A DNA stretch of 64,000 nucleotides from assembly GCF_002803065.1 (NCBI RefSeq), contig NZ_NNBL01000001.1:160734-224733 (forward strand), in the 5' to 3' direction. How positions within the stretch are numbered: the stretch's first letter is position 1; each line of letters begins with the position of its first letter. Position numbers and translations under genes: made by a program. Origin of the DNA: Streptomyces sp. CB01635. GTDB taxonomy: Bacteria; Actinomycetota; Actinomycetes; Streptomycetales; Streptomycetaceae. This document shows positions 56,245-64,000 of this stretch, one piece after another. The notes beneath the pieces were generated by a model that ran no database searches, was not told the DNA's origin, and worked only from the letters and a program-made list of their open reading frames with translations.

Positions 56245-58814
56245 CCACCACACCCGGTTCCCACGCTCGTACGCTCCCCGTCACCGACCTGTCCCTCGTG
56301 GTCCTCATCGGCGCCTCGGGGTCCGGCAAGTCGACGTTCGCGCGGCGGCACTTCAAGCCCACCGAGATCATCTCCAGCGACTTCTGCCGGGGGCTCGTCG
56401 CCGACGACGAGAACGACCAGAGCGCCAGCCGCGACGCCTTCGACGTGCTCCACTACATCGCGGGCAAGCGCCTCGCGGCCGGGCGGCTCACCGTCGTCGA
56501 CGCGACCAACGTCCAGCAGGAGAGCCGCAAGCAGCTCGTCGACCTGGCGCGGCAGTACGACGTGCTGCCCATCGCCATCGTCCTCGACATCCCCGAGGAG
56601 GTCTGCGCCGCGCGCAACGCGGAGCGCGCCGACCGCGCCGGCATGCACCGCCGCGTCATCTCCCGGCACACCCGTGAACTGCGGCGTTCCCTGCGCCACT
56701 TGGAGCGCGAGGGCTTCCGCAAGGTGCACATCCTGCGCGGCGTCGAGGAGGCCGACAGCGCCGAGGTCGTACGCGAGAAGCGCTACAACGACCTCACGCA
56801 CCTCACGGGCCCCTTCGACATCATCGGCGACATCCACGGCTGCGCCTTTGAACTGGAGATGCTGCTCACCAGGCTCGGTTACGCGGACGGTGTGCACCCC
56901 GAAGGCCGTACGGCGGTGTTCGTCGGCGACCTCGTCGACCGGGGGCCCGACTCCCCGGGCGTCCTGCGCCGCGTCATGTCGATGGTCAAGTCGGGCCACG
57001 CGCTGTGTGTGCCCGGGAACCACGAGAACAAGTTCGGCCGGTACCTCAAGGGCAGAAAGGTCCAGCACACGCACGGCCTCGCCGAGACCGTCGAGCAGTT
57101 CGCGGGCGAGAGCGAGGAGTTCACGCAGGAGGTCGCGGAGTTCGTCGACGGCCTCGTCAGCCACTACGTCCTCGACGGGGGCAAGCTCGTGGTGTGCCAC
57201 GCGGGCCTGCCCGAGAAGTACCACGGCCGCACGTCCGGGCGGGTGCGCTCGCACGCGCTGTACGGGGACACGACCGGCGAGACCGACGAGTTCGGCCTGC
57301 CGGTGCGCTACCCGTGGGCGGAGGACTACCGGGGCAGCGCGGCCGTCGTCTACGGCCACACACCGGTCCCGCAGGCCACCTGGCTCAACAACACCATCTG
57401 CCTCGACACCGGCGCCGTGTTCGGCGGCAAGCTGACCGCGCTGCGCTGGCCGGAGCGCGAACTGGTCGACGTACCCGCACAGAAGGTCTGGTACGAGCCG
57501 TCGCGGCCGCTGCGGACCGAGGCGCCCGGCGGGCAGGACGGGCGGCCGCTCGACCTCGCCGACGTGCACGGACGGCGGGCCGTCGAGACCCGGCACGCCG
57601 GACGCGTAGCCGTGCGCGAGGAGAACGCGGCGGCGGCCCTGGAGGTCATGAGCCGCTTCGCCGTCGACCCGCGCCTGGTCCCGTACCTGCCGCCGACGAT
57701 GGCGCCGACGGCGACGTCACGGGAAGAGGCCCGCGGCGGAGCCGCTGACGAGCACTTCCTGGAGCACCCCGCCGAGGCCTTCGCCCAGTACGCCGCCGAC
57801 GGAGTAGGGCGCGTCGTGTGCGAGGAGAAGCACATGGGCTCGCGGGCCGTGGCCCTGGTGTGCCGGGACGCGGAGGTGGCGCGCGAGCGCTTCGGCGTCC
57901 CGGAGGGGCCCACCGGCGCGCTCTACACCCGTACCGGACGGTCCTTCTTCGCCGACGAGCAGGTCACCGAGGAGATCCTCGGCCGGGTGCGCGCCGCCGT
58001 CACGGACGCCGGCCTGTGGGACGAACTCGACACGGACTGGCTGCTGCTCGACACGGAGCTGATGCCCTGGTCGCTCAAGGCGTCGGGGCTGCTGCGCTCG
58101 CAGTACGCCGCCGTGGGCGCCGCGTCCGGTGCCGTGTTCCCGGGTGCCATCGCCGGCCTGGAAGCGGCGGCGGCGCGCGGCGTCGACGTGGGTGAACTGC
58201 TCGGCAGGCAGCGTGAACGGGCCGAAGACGCGGCCGCGTTCACGGACGCCTACCGGCGCTACTGCTGGACGACGGACGGGCTCGACGGGGTGCGGCTCGC
58301 GCCGTTCCAGATCCTGGCCGTGCAGGGCCGGTCGCTGGCCGCGCTGCCGCACGACGAGCAGCTCGCGCTCATCGACCGCATGGTCGAGCACGACGGGTCC
58401 GGGCTCCTGCAGACCACCCGGCGGCTCTTCGTGGACACCGGGGACGAGGCGTCGGTGAGCGCCGGTGTCGACTGGTGGCTGGAGATGACGGGCCGAGGCG
58501 GCGAGGGCATGGTCGTCAAGCCGGTCGAGGCGCTCACGCGCGACGGCAAGGGCCGTCTCGTACAGCCGGGCATCAAGTGCCGGGGCCGCGAGTACCTGCG
58601 GATCATCTACGGTCCCGAGTACACGCGCCCCGACCACCTGGAACGCCTGCGCGGGCGCTTCCTCGGGCACAAGCGCTCGCTCGCCGTCCGCGAGTACGCG
58701 CTCGGTCTCGAGGCGCTCGACCGGCTCGCGGACGGGGAGCCGCTGTGGCGCGTCCACGAAGCGGTGTTCGCGGTCCTCGCGCTCGAGTCGGAGCCGGTCG
58801 ACCCGAGGCTGTGA
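56241..58814 (+). CDS. pnkp: Polynucleotide kinase-phosphatase-ligase Pnkp
   Basis: 857 residues, three domains. Kinase (1-175): Walker A LIGASGSGKSTFARRH, DATNVQQESRK. Phosphatase (about 185-480): calcineurin-like motifs GDIHG, GDLVDRGPDS, GNHENK, GHTPVP. Ligase-like adenylyltransferase (about 500-857): nucleotidyl-Lys motif EEKHMGSRAVALV, then EGMVVKP and IKCRGREYLRI. It heals 3'-phosphate/5'-OH ends of cut tRNA or other RNA and seals them with Hen1. The start overlaps the hen1 stop (ATGA), the canonical operon order. Confidence 0.96.
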   Translation: MTTTPGSHARTLPVTDLSLVVLIGASGSGKSTFARRHFKPTEIISSDFCRGLVADDENDQSASRDAFDVLHYIAGKRLAAGRLTVVDATNVQQESRKQLVDLARQYDVLPIAIVLDIPEEVCAARNAERADRAGMHRRVISRHTRELRRSLRHLEREGFRKVHILRGVEEADSAEVVREKRYNDLTHLTGPFDIIGDIHGCAFELEMLLTRLGYADGVHPEGRTAVFVGDLVDRGPDSPGVLRRVMSMVKSGHALCVPGNHENKFGRYLKGRKVQHTHGLAETVEQFAGESEEFTQEVAEFVDGLVSHYVLDGGKLVVCHAGLPEKYHGRTSGRVRSHALYGDTTGETDEFGLPVRYPWAEDYRGSAAVVYGHTPVPQATWLNNTICLDTGAVFGGKLTALRWPERELVDVPAQKVWYEPSRPLRTEAPGGQDGRPLDLADVHGRRAVETRHAGRVAVREENAAAALEVMSRFAVDPRLVPYLPPTMAPTATSREEARGGAADEHFLEHPAEAFAQYAADGVGRVVCEEKHMGSRAVALVCRDAEVARERFGVPEGPTGALYTRTGRSFFADEQVTEEILGRVRAAVTDAGLWDELDTDWLLLDTELMPWSLKASGLLRSQYAAVGAASGAVFPGAIAGLEAAAARGVDVGELLGRQRERAEDAAAFTDAYRRYCWTTDGLDGVRLAPFQILAVQGRSLAALPHDEQLALIDRMVEHDGSGLLQTTRRLFVDTGDEASVSAGVDWWLEMTGRGGEGMVVKPVEALTRDGKGRLVQPGIKCRGREYLRIIYGPEYTRPDHLERLRGRFLGHKRSLAVREYALGLEALDRLADGEPLWRVHEAVFAVLALESEPVDPRL

Positions 58815-58881
58815 GCGCGCCGATGTGACCCGCCACCCAGCTCCTTGATTGCACGGGCACGGGCCGTCCGGCCGGGGAAAG

Positions 58882-60114
58882 ATGGATTCCATGGGATTCC
58901 ACGTCGACTCCGAGGCCGGGCGGCTGCGCCGCGTCATCCTGCACCGCCCCGATCTGGAGCTCAAGCGGCTCACCCCGAGCAACAAGGACGCGTTGCTCTT
59001 CGACGACGTGCTGTGGGTGCGCCGCGCGCGGCAGGAGCACGACGGGTTCGCCGACGTGCTGCGCGACCGCGGTGTGACCGTGCACCTCTTCGGCGACCTG
59101 CTCACCGAGACGCTCGCCATCGGGGACGCCAGATCCCTCGTCCTCGACCGGGTCTTCGACGAGAAGGAGTACGGGCCGCTCGCCACCGACCACCTCAGGG
59201 CCGCCTTCGAGACGATGCCGGCCACGGACCTGGCCGAGGCGCTGGTCGGTGGCATGACCAAGCGGGAGTTCCTCGACCGGCACCCCGAGCCGACGTCGGT
59301 CCGCTTCCACGCGATGGACCTCGACGACTTCCTGCTCGGCCCGCTGCCCAACCACCTCTTCACCCGCGACACCTCGGCCTGGATCTACGACGGCGTCTCC
59401 ATCAACGCGATGCGGTGGCCCGCCCGGCAGCGCGAGACCGTCCACTTCGAGGCGATCTACCGGCACCATCCGCTGTTCCGCGACGCGGGCTTCCACCTGT
59501 GGTCGCAGGGGCAGGCCGACTACCCGTCCACGATCGAGGGCGGCGACGTCCTGGTGATCGGGCAGGGCGCCGTCCTCATCGGGATGAGTGAGCGCACCAC
59601 CCCGCAGGCCGTCGAGATGCTGGCGCACAAGCTGTTCGCGGCGGGCTCCGCGCAGACGATCGTGGCGCTCGACATGCCGAAGCGCCGGGCGTTCATGCAC
59701 CTCGACACCGTGATGACGATGGTCGACGCCGACACGTTCACGCAGTACGCGGGGCTCGGCATGCTGCGCTCGTACACCATCGAACCGGGCGTGGGCGAGC
59801 GGGAGTTGAAGGTCACCGACCATCCACCGGAGCACATGCACCGGGCCATCGCGGCCGCGCTCGGCCTCAGCGAGATCCGGGTCCTGACCGCCACGCAGGA
59901 CGTGCACGCGGCCGAGCGGGAGCAGTGGGACGACGGGTGCAACGTGCTGGCCGTGGAGCCGGGCGTCGTCGTCGCCTACGAACGTAACGCCACGACGAAC
60001 ACCTATCTGCGCAAGCAGGGCATCGAGGTCATAGAGATCCTCGGCAGCGAGCTGGGGCGCGGCAGGGGCGGCCCGCGCTGCATGAGCTGCCCGGTGGAGA
60101 GGGACCCTGTGTAG
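58882..60114 (+). CDS. arcA: Arginine deiminase
   Basis: 410 residues, the full guanidino-modifying (GME) fold. Active-site stretches: [14 protein letters not shown] (substrate Asp), [26 protein letters not shown] (general-base His and Asp) and the catalytic Cys near the end in [14 protein letters not shown]. It converts arginine to citrulline and ammonia. The ATG at 58882 follows GGGGAAAG; an ATG 9 bases later is also possible. The ornithine carbamoyltransferase gene 112 bases downstream supplies the next step of the pathway. Confidence 0.94.
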   Translation: MDSMGFHVDSEAGRLRRVILHRPDLELKRLTPSNKDALLFDDVLWVRRARQEHDGFADVLRDRGVTVHLFGDLLTETLAIGDARSLVLDRVFDEKEYGPLATDHLRAAFETMPATDLAEALVGGMTKREFLDRHPEPTSVRFHAMDLDDFLLGPLPNHLFTRDTSAWIYDGVSINAMRWPARQRETVHFEAIYRHHPLFRDAGFHLWSQGQADYPSTIEGGDVLVIGQGAVLIGMSERTTPQAVEMLAHKLFAAGSAQTIVALDMPKRRAFMHLDTVMTMVDADTFTQYAGLGMLRSYTIEPGVGERELKVTDHPPEHMHRAIAAALGLSEIRVLTATQDVHAAEREQWDDGCNVLAVEPGVVVAYERNATTNTYLRKQGIEVIEILGSELGRGRGGPRCMSCPVERDPV

Positions 60115-60134
60115 GGGCCCGTGTGGAAGCCTGC

Positions 60135-60182
60135 CACTGGAATCCTGTATAGAAATGTGTAACGTCGTATAGACTTCCAGTG
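60135..60182 (+). promoter_or_regulatory. Operator/promoter region before argF
   Basis: Unusually AT-rich. CACTGGAA (60135-60142) and its complement TTCCAGTG (60175-60182) flank two copies of GTATAGA (60147-60153 and 60167-60173) spaced exactly 20 bases. The second TATAGA can be a -10. The double symmetry suggests a regulator such as ArgR binding two boxes, but I cannot confirm a consensus. Confidence 0.5.
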
Positions 60183-60226
60183 TCTCTGATGCCCTAGCCC
60201 TTTTACGCGTACCCCAGGAGCGCCCC

Positions 60227-61234
60227 ATGGCGACAGTCCGTCCCGACCTCACCGGCCGCCACTTCCTCAAGGAGGTGGACTTCACCGCCGAGGAGTTCCG
60301 CGGCCTGATCGACCTCGCCGCCGAGTTGAAGGCCGCCAAGAAGGCGGGGACGGAGACGCGGCACCTCGCGGGCCGGAACATCGCGCTGATCTTCGAGAAG
60401 ACCTCCACGCGTACGCGCTGCGCCTTCGAGGTCGCCGCGGCCGACCAGGGCGCGTTCACGACCTACCTGGACCCGTCCGGCTCGCAGATCGGCCACAAGG
60501 AGTCCGTGCGGGACACCGCCCGGGTCCTCGGCCGGATGTTCGACGCCATCGAGTACCGCGGGGACAGTCAGTCCGGCGTCGAGGAACTCGCCGCGTACGC
60601 GGGCGTGCCGGTCTACAACGGCCTGACCGACGACTGGCACCCCACGCAGATGCTCGCCGACGTGCTCACGATGGTCGAGCACTGCAGCAAGCCGCTCGAC
60701 CGGATCGCCTTCGCCTACCTCGGCGACGCCCGCTTCAACATGGGCAACTCGTACCTGGTGACCGGCGCGCTGCTCGGCATGGACGTCCGGATCGTGGCGC
60801 CGCGCGAGTACTGGCCGGCCGAGGAGATCGTCGCCGAGGCCCGCAAGCTCGCCGAGGCGAGCGGCTCGCGCGTCACGCTCACCGAGGACGTCGCCGAGGG
60901 CGTCGCGGGAGCCGACTTCGTCGCCACCGACGTCTGGGTCTCCATGGGCGAGCCCAAGGAGGTGTGGGCCGAGCGCATAACCGCTCTCAAGCCGTACGCC
61001 GTGACGATGGACGTCCTGCGCGCCACCGGCAACGCGGACGTCAAGTTCCTGCACTGCCTGCCCGCCTTCCACGACCTGGGCACCAAGGTCGGGCGCGAGA
61101 TCCACGAGACGTACGGCCTGGACTCGCTGGAGGTCACGGACGAGGTCTTCGAGTCGGCGCACTCGGTCGTCTTCGACGAGGCCGAGAACCGGCTGCACAC
61201 CATCAAGGCGATCATGGTCGCCACGCTGGCCTGA
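60227..61234 (+). CDS. argF: Ornithine carbamoyltransferase
   Basis: 335 residues, the standard length. Carbamoyl-phosphate site [31 protein letters not shown] and ornithine/active-site [12 protein letters not shown] are intact. It either makes citrulline for arginine synthesis or splits citrulline in the deiminase pathway (then called arcB). Proximity to arginine deiminase and the separate regulated promoter favour a catabolic role, with no carbamate kinase gene nearby. The ATG has CAGGAGCG upstream. Confidence 0.96.
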   Translation: MATVRPDLTGRHFLKEVDFTAEEFRGLIDLAAELKAAKKAGTETRHLAGRNIALIFEKTSTRTRCAFEVAAADQGAFTTYLDPSGSQIGHKESVRDTARVLGRMFDAIEYRGDSQSGVEELAAYAGVPVYNGLTDDWHPTQMLADVLTMVEHCSKPLDRIAFAYLGDARFNMGNSYLVTGALLGMDVRIVAPREYWPAEEIVAEARKLAEASGSRVTLTEDVAEGVAGADFVATDVWVSMGEPKEVWAERITALKPYAVTMDVLRATGNADVKFLHCLPAFHDLGTKVGREIHETYGLDSLEVTDEVFESAHSVVFDEAENRLHTIKAIMVATLA

Positions 61235-61261
61235 CGCCCGCGCGGGCAGGGGCGGGGCGTA

Positions 61262-61786
61262 CTACTCCGGGCTCGTCCGCTGCGCCGGTATCGCGGGAAG
61301 GGTGAACCAGACCGCCTTGCCGGACGCGGTGGGGCGATGTCCGCAGGACGAGCTCAGGGTGCGGATCAGCAGCAGGCCGCGCCCGTGCTCCTGCCACGGG
61401 TCCGGCTCCTCGGCCGGGCCGGGCAGGGTCAGATCGCCGGGCGGCGCCGGGTCCCCGTCGTGCACCTCGACCTGACAGCCCGACGGCAGCAGCTCCACCA
61501 CCAGCTCGATGGGGCCCGACCCCGCCGTGTGCTCGACGGCGTTCGCCACCAGCTCGGCCGTGAGCAGCTCCGCCGTGTCGCTGTCGGCGGCGGGCGACTC
61601 GATCTCCGTCAGGGCCGTGCGCACCAGAGCGCGCGCGACCGGCACCGCGGCCGCGCTGTGCGGCAGTGCGATGCGCCAGGAGGTGGGGGCAGGCGGTGTG
61701 GGCACGGCGGGTCCGTTCAGGGTGCAGGTGTCCTGACAGGGGGTGACAGGGGCTGACAGCGGGGGAGCTGTCCTGCTTTCAACCAT
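61262..61786 (-). CDS. ATP-binding protein, RsbW/SpoIIAB-like (HATPase_c)
   Basis: 174 residues. A Pro/Thr-rich N-terminus (1-40) is followed by the histidine-kinase-type ATPase fold: N box TAELVANAVEHTAGSG, EVHDGDPAPP, and G box HGRGLLLIRTLSSSCG. Proteins of this type are anti-sigma kinases or simple regulators, abundant in Streptomyces. No anti-anti-sigma or sigma gene is adjacent. The ATG at 61786 was chosen as the last in-frame start before the domain; upstream residues lack any pattern. Confidence 0.88.
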   Translation of the reverse strand: MVESRTAPPLSAPVTPCQDTCTLNGPAVPTPPAPTSWRIALPHSAAAVPVARALVRTALTEIESPAADSDTAELLTAELVANAVEHTAGSGPIELVVELLPSGCQVEVHDGDPAPPGDLTLPGPAEEPDPWQEHGRGLLLIRTLSSSCGHRPTASGKAVWFTLPAIPAQRTSPE

Positions 61787-62012
61787 ACGAATGGTAAGGC
61801 GTCGGTGGACAGAGCCGCCCGACGCCCTTCTTCGGGACGTCCGGCACTGGCCTCCCCACGCCTGCCCTACCTGGGCTGTCGGCGCACTGCCAGGATCGCG
61901 TATCGCGTACTCGTGACGGAAGTCACGAAGCGGTGATAACTTCGTGGAGCGACGTGCCCGAGGCAGGCGCGCCGTCCCGTCCGCCGCCCTCGCCCGAGGA
62001 GGCCGCACCGCC

Positions 62013-62840
62013 ATGAGTCCCTTCACCGGCTCCGCGCCCCGCACCGACGACTGGCGGCACCTGAGGTACGCCGTCGACGACGGGGTCGCCACCGTCACCC
62101 TGGCCCGCCCCGACAAGCTCAACGCGCTCACCTTCGGCGCCTACGCCGACCTGCGCGACCTGCTCGCCGAGCTGTCCCGCGAGCGCTCCGTACGCGCCCT
62201 CGTCCTGGCCGGAGAGGGGCGCGGCTTCTGCTCCGGCGGTGACGTGGACGAGATCATCGGCGCCACCCTCGCCATGGACACCGCCCAGCTCCTCGACTTC
62301 AACCGGATGACCGGCCAGGTCGTACGGGCCGTGCGCGAGTGCCCCTTCCCCGTGATCGCCGCCGTGCACGGCGTCGCGGCGGGCGCCGGCGCCGTCCTCG
62401 CCCTCGCTGCCGACTTCCGCGTCGCGGACCCGAGCGCCCGCTTCGCGTTCCTCTTCACCCGCGTCGGCCTGTCCGGCGGCGACATGGGCGCCGCGTATCT
62501 GCTGCCCCGCGTCGTCGGCCTCGGCCACGCGACGCGGCTGCTCATGCTGGGCGAGCCGGTGCGCGCCCCGGAGGCCGAGCGCATCGGCCTGATCAGCGAG
62601 CTGACCGACGAGGGCCAGGTCGACGAGGCCGCGCAGGCCCTGGCCCGCCGCCTCGCCGAGGGCCCGGCCCTCGCGTACGCCCAGACCAAGGCGCTGCTCA
62701 CCGCCGAACTCGACATGCCGCTGGCCGCCGCCGTCGAAATGGACGCCGCGACCCAGGCCCTCCTCATGAACGGCGAGGACTACGCCGAGTTCCACGCGGC
62801 CTTCACGGAGAAGCGTGCCCCCAAGTGGCGGGGGCGGTGA
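62013..62840 (+). CDS. Enoyl-CoA hydratase/isomerase family protein
   Basis: 275 residues, crotonase fold: LARPDKLNALTFGAYADL, oxyanion-hole stretch LAGEGRGFCSGGDVDEIIG and AAVHGVAAGAGAVLALAADF, then FLFTRVGLSGGDMGAAYLLP. The acidic residue after GLSGGD stands where enoyl-CoA hydratases keep catalytic Glu. With the adjoining salicylyl-CoA hydroxylase it probably takes part in breaking down an aromatic acyl-CoA. The ATG at 62013 has GGAGG about 15 bases upstream; it overlaps or abuts the following gene. Confidence 0.92.
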   Translation: MSPFTGSAPRTDDWRHLRYAVDDGVATVTLARPDKLNALTFGAYADLRDLLAELSRERSVRALVLAGEGRGFCSGGDVDEIIGATLAMDTAQLLDFNRMTGQVVRAVRECPFPVIAAVHGVAAGAGAVLALAADFRVADPSARFAFLFTRVGLSGGDMGAAYLLPRVVGLGHATRLLMLGEPVRAPEAERIGLISELTDEGQVDEAAQALARRLAEGPALAYAQTKALLTAELDMPLAAAVEMDAATQALLMNGEDYAEFHAAFTEKRAPKWRGR

Positions 62841-62842
62841 CC

Positions 62843-64000
62843 ATGGGACCCCTGCGCGTGGCCGTCATCGGCGGCGGACCCGGCGGCCTGTACGCCGCCG
62901 TCCTCCTCAAGCGGCTCGACCCGCGCCGCGACATCACGGTCTGGGAGCGCAACGCCCCCGACGACACCTTCGGCTTCGGCGTCGTCCTCTCCGACGAGAC
63001 GCTCGGCGGCATCGAGCACGCCGACCCCGTCGTCCACGCCGCGCTCCAGGCCGAGTTCGTGCGCTGGGACGACATCGACGTCGTGCACCGCGGCACCCGC
63101 CGCACCTCGGGCGGCCACGGCTTCGCCGCGCTCGGCCGCCGCAGGCTCCTCGAAATCCTCCACGAGCGCTGCCGGCAGCTCGGTGTGAACCTCCGTTTCC
63201 GCTCGGAAGCCCCGTCGGCGGCCGACCTCGCCCGCGACCACGACCTCGTCGTCGCCGCCGACGGAGTGCGCAGCGCGACCCGCGAGGCCCACGCCGACGC
63301 ATTCCGGCCGCACATCGAGGAGCACCGCTGCCGCTACATCTGGCTCGCCGCCGACTTCGCCTTCGACGCGTTCCGCTTCGAGACCGCCGAGACCGAGCAC
63401 GGCGTCATGCAGCTGCACGGATACCCGTTCTCGGCGAGCGACAGCACTGTCATCGTCGAGATGCGCGAGGAGGTCTGGCGGGCGGCCGGTTTCGACGGGC
63501 TCGACGTGCGCGAGTCCGTCGAGCGCTGCGCCAAGATCTTCACCGAGGCCCTCGGCGGCCGTGGCCTGAGGTCGAACAAATCCGCCTGGACCGCCTTCCG
63601 CACGGTCGTGAACGAGACGTGGTCGCACGGGAACGTCGTCCTCGTCGGCGACGCCGCGCACACCGCGCACTTCTCCATCGGCTCCGGCACCAAGCTCGCC
63701 GTCGAGGACGCCCTCGCGCTCGCCGCCTGCCTCCAGGAGCAGCCCACCACGGCCGAGGCGCTCGCCGCGTACGAGGCGGAGCGGCGGCCCGTCGTCGCCT
63801 CCACGCAGCGCGCGGCCCGCGCCAGCCTGGAGTGGTTCGAGAACCTCGGCCTCTATCTCGACCAGCCCTCACGCCAGTTCGCGTTCAACCTCCTCACCCG
63901 CAGCCGCCGCGTCACGCACGACAACCTGCGCCTGCGCGACCCCGGCTTCACCGAGGCCGTCGAGCGCGACTTCGGCTGCCCGCCCGGCACGCCCCCCATG
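62843..64000 (+). CDS. FAD monooxygenase, salicylyl-CoA 5-hydroxylase type (partial, runs off the window)
   Basis: 386 residues are visible with no stop. FAD motif VAVIGGGPGGLYAAVLLKRL, VVLSDETLGGIEHADPVVHA, ADGVRSATREAH and the diagnostic VGDAAHTAHFSIGSGTKLAV followed by EDALAL. The family hydroxylates aromatic CoA thioesters; full-length bifunctional members add an old-yellow-enzyme-like reductase domain and reach about 780 residues, which would lie beyond the window. The stop of the crotonase overlaps a possible GTG at 62837; the ATG at 62843 is 2 bases later. Confidence 0.9.
   Translation, partial: MGPLRVAVIGGGPGGLYAAVLLKRLDPRRDITVWERNAPDDTFGFGVVLSDETLGGIEHADPVVHAALQAEFVRWDDIDVVHRGTRRTSGGHGFAALGRRRLLEILHERCRQLGVNLRFRSEAPSAADLARDHDLVVAADGVRSATREAHADAFRPHIEEHRCRYIWLAADFAFDAFRFETAETEHGVMQLHGYPFSASDSTVIVEMREEVWRAAGFDGLDVRESVERCAKIFTEALGGRGLRSNKSAWTAFRTVVNETWSHGNVVLVGDAAHTAHFSIGSGTKLAVEDALALAACLQEQPTTAEALAAYEAERRPVVASTQRAARASLEWFENLGLYLDQPSRQFAFNLLTRSRRVTHDNLRLRDPGFTEAVERDFGCPPGTPPM

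Noticed and set aside
1..64000. tRNA, rRNA, CRISPR and insertion sequences
   Set aside because: No cloverleaf with a T-loop, no repeat-spacer array, no transposase motif and no terminal inverted repeats with a transposase frame were seen by eye.

Overview
The window is chromosomal DNA of an actinomycete, almost certainly a Streptomyces. GC is very high throughout, GTG starts and 4-base ATGA/GTGA gene overlaps are common, and many families are typical of the genus (DUF397 with an XRE/DUF5753 regulator, DUF3159, DUF6099, SCO5918 family, a LAL-type LuxR regulator, several SepF-like proteins). I see no rRNA, tRNA, CRISPR array or insertion sequence.

Layout. 0-8.1 kb is a conserved core: the tail of an OB-fold gene, DUF3159, two TrkA-type potassium regulators, an APC/KimA-like transporter and a TrmA-type RNA methyltransferase. 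A decayed acyltransferase gene, an ArsR regulator and a lytic transglycosylase sit between the potassium genes. 8.2-10 kb holds a DUF397/XRE unit and two small genes. 10.3-18.2 kb looks like a stress island: LAL regulator, small proteins, HdeD, SHOCT, DUF7144, a fusion of a catalytically dead glutamine amidotransferase with a methyltransferase, and remnants of DUF2252 and M24-peptidase genes. 18.3-22.7 kb has a cupredoxin lipoprotein, a cold-shock protein with DEAD-box helicase, and a MerR regulator.

22.8-46.2 kb is the accessory heart. Regulators (a TrmB/LuxR hybrid, a Rossmann protein coupled to an orphan response regulator) precede a leftward operon for 3-amino-4-hydroxybenzoate (GriH- and GriI-type enzymes), an AMP-forming aryl ligase and a Tat-exported multicopper oxidase. 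Divergent from it is a RiPP cluster with a thiopeptide gene complement: SagB dehydrogenase, two tandem genes for an identical 58-residue Ser-rich precursor, a pyridine-synthase-like protein, a LanB-type glutamylation protein, an E1-like partner, a YcaO cyclodehydratase, a second dehydrogenase and a LanB-type elimination protein. It ends at an 83-bp perfect palindrome. A DrrAB-like ABC transporter and a flavin monooxygenase follow beyond a YceI gene. The precursor has Ser, not Cys, next to the predicted ring-forming Ser, so the product would be an unusual thiopeptide, possibly decorated by the aminohydroxybenzoate unit.

46.4-64 kb returns to core genes: flavin monooxygenase, a TOBE-domain regulator on a leaderless promoter, a MacB-like ABC system, SepF, an AAA ATPase with MazG, DUF6099, an F420-type oxidoreductase, the Hen1-Pnkp RNA repair operon, arginine deiminase and ornithine carbamoyltransferase, an anti-sigma-type kinase, and the start of an aromatic acyl-CoA pathway (enoyl-CoA hydratase and salicylyl-CoA hydroxylase, cut by the window edge).
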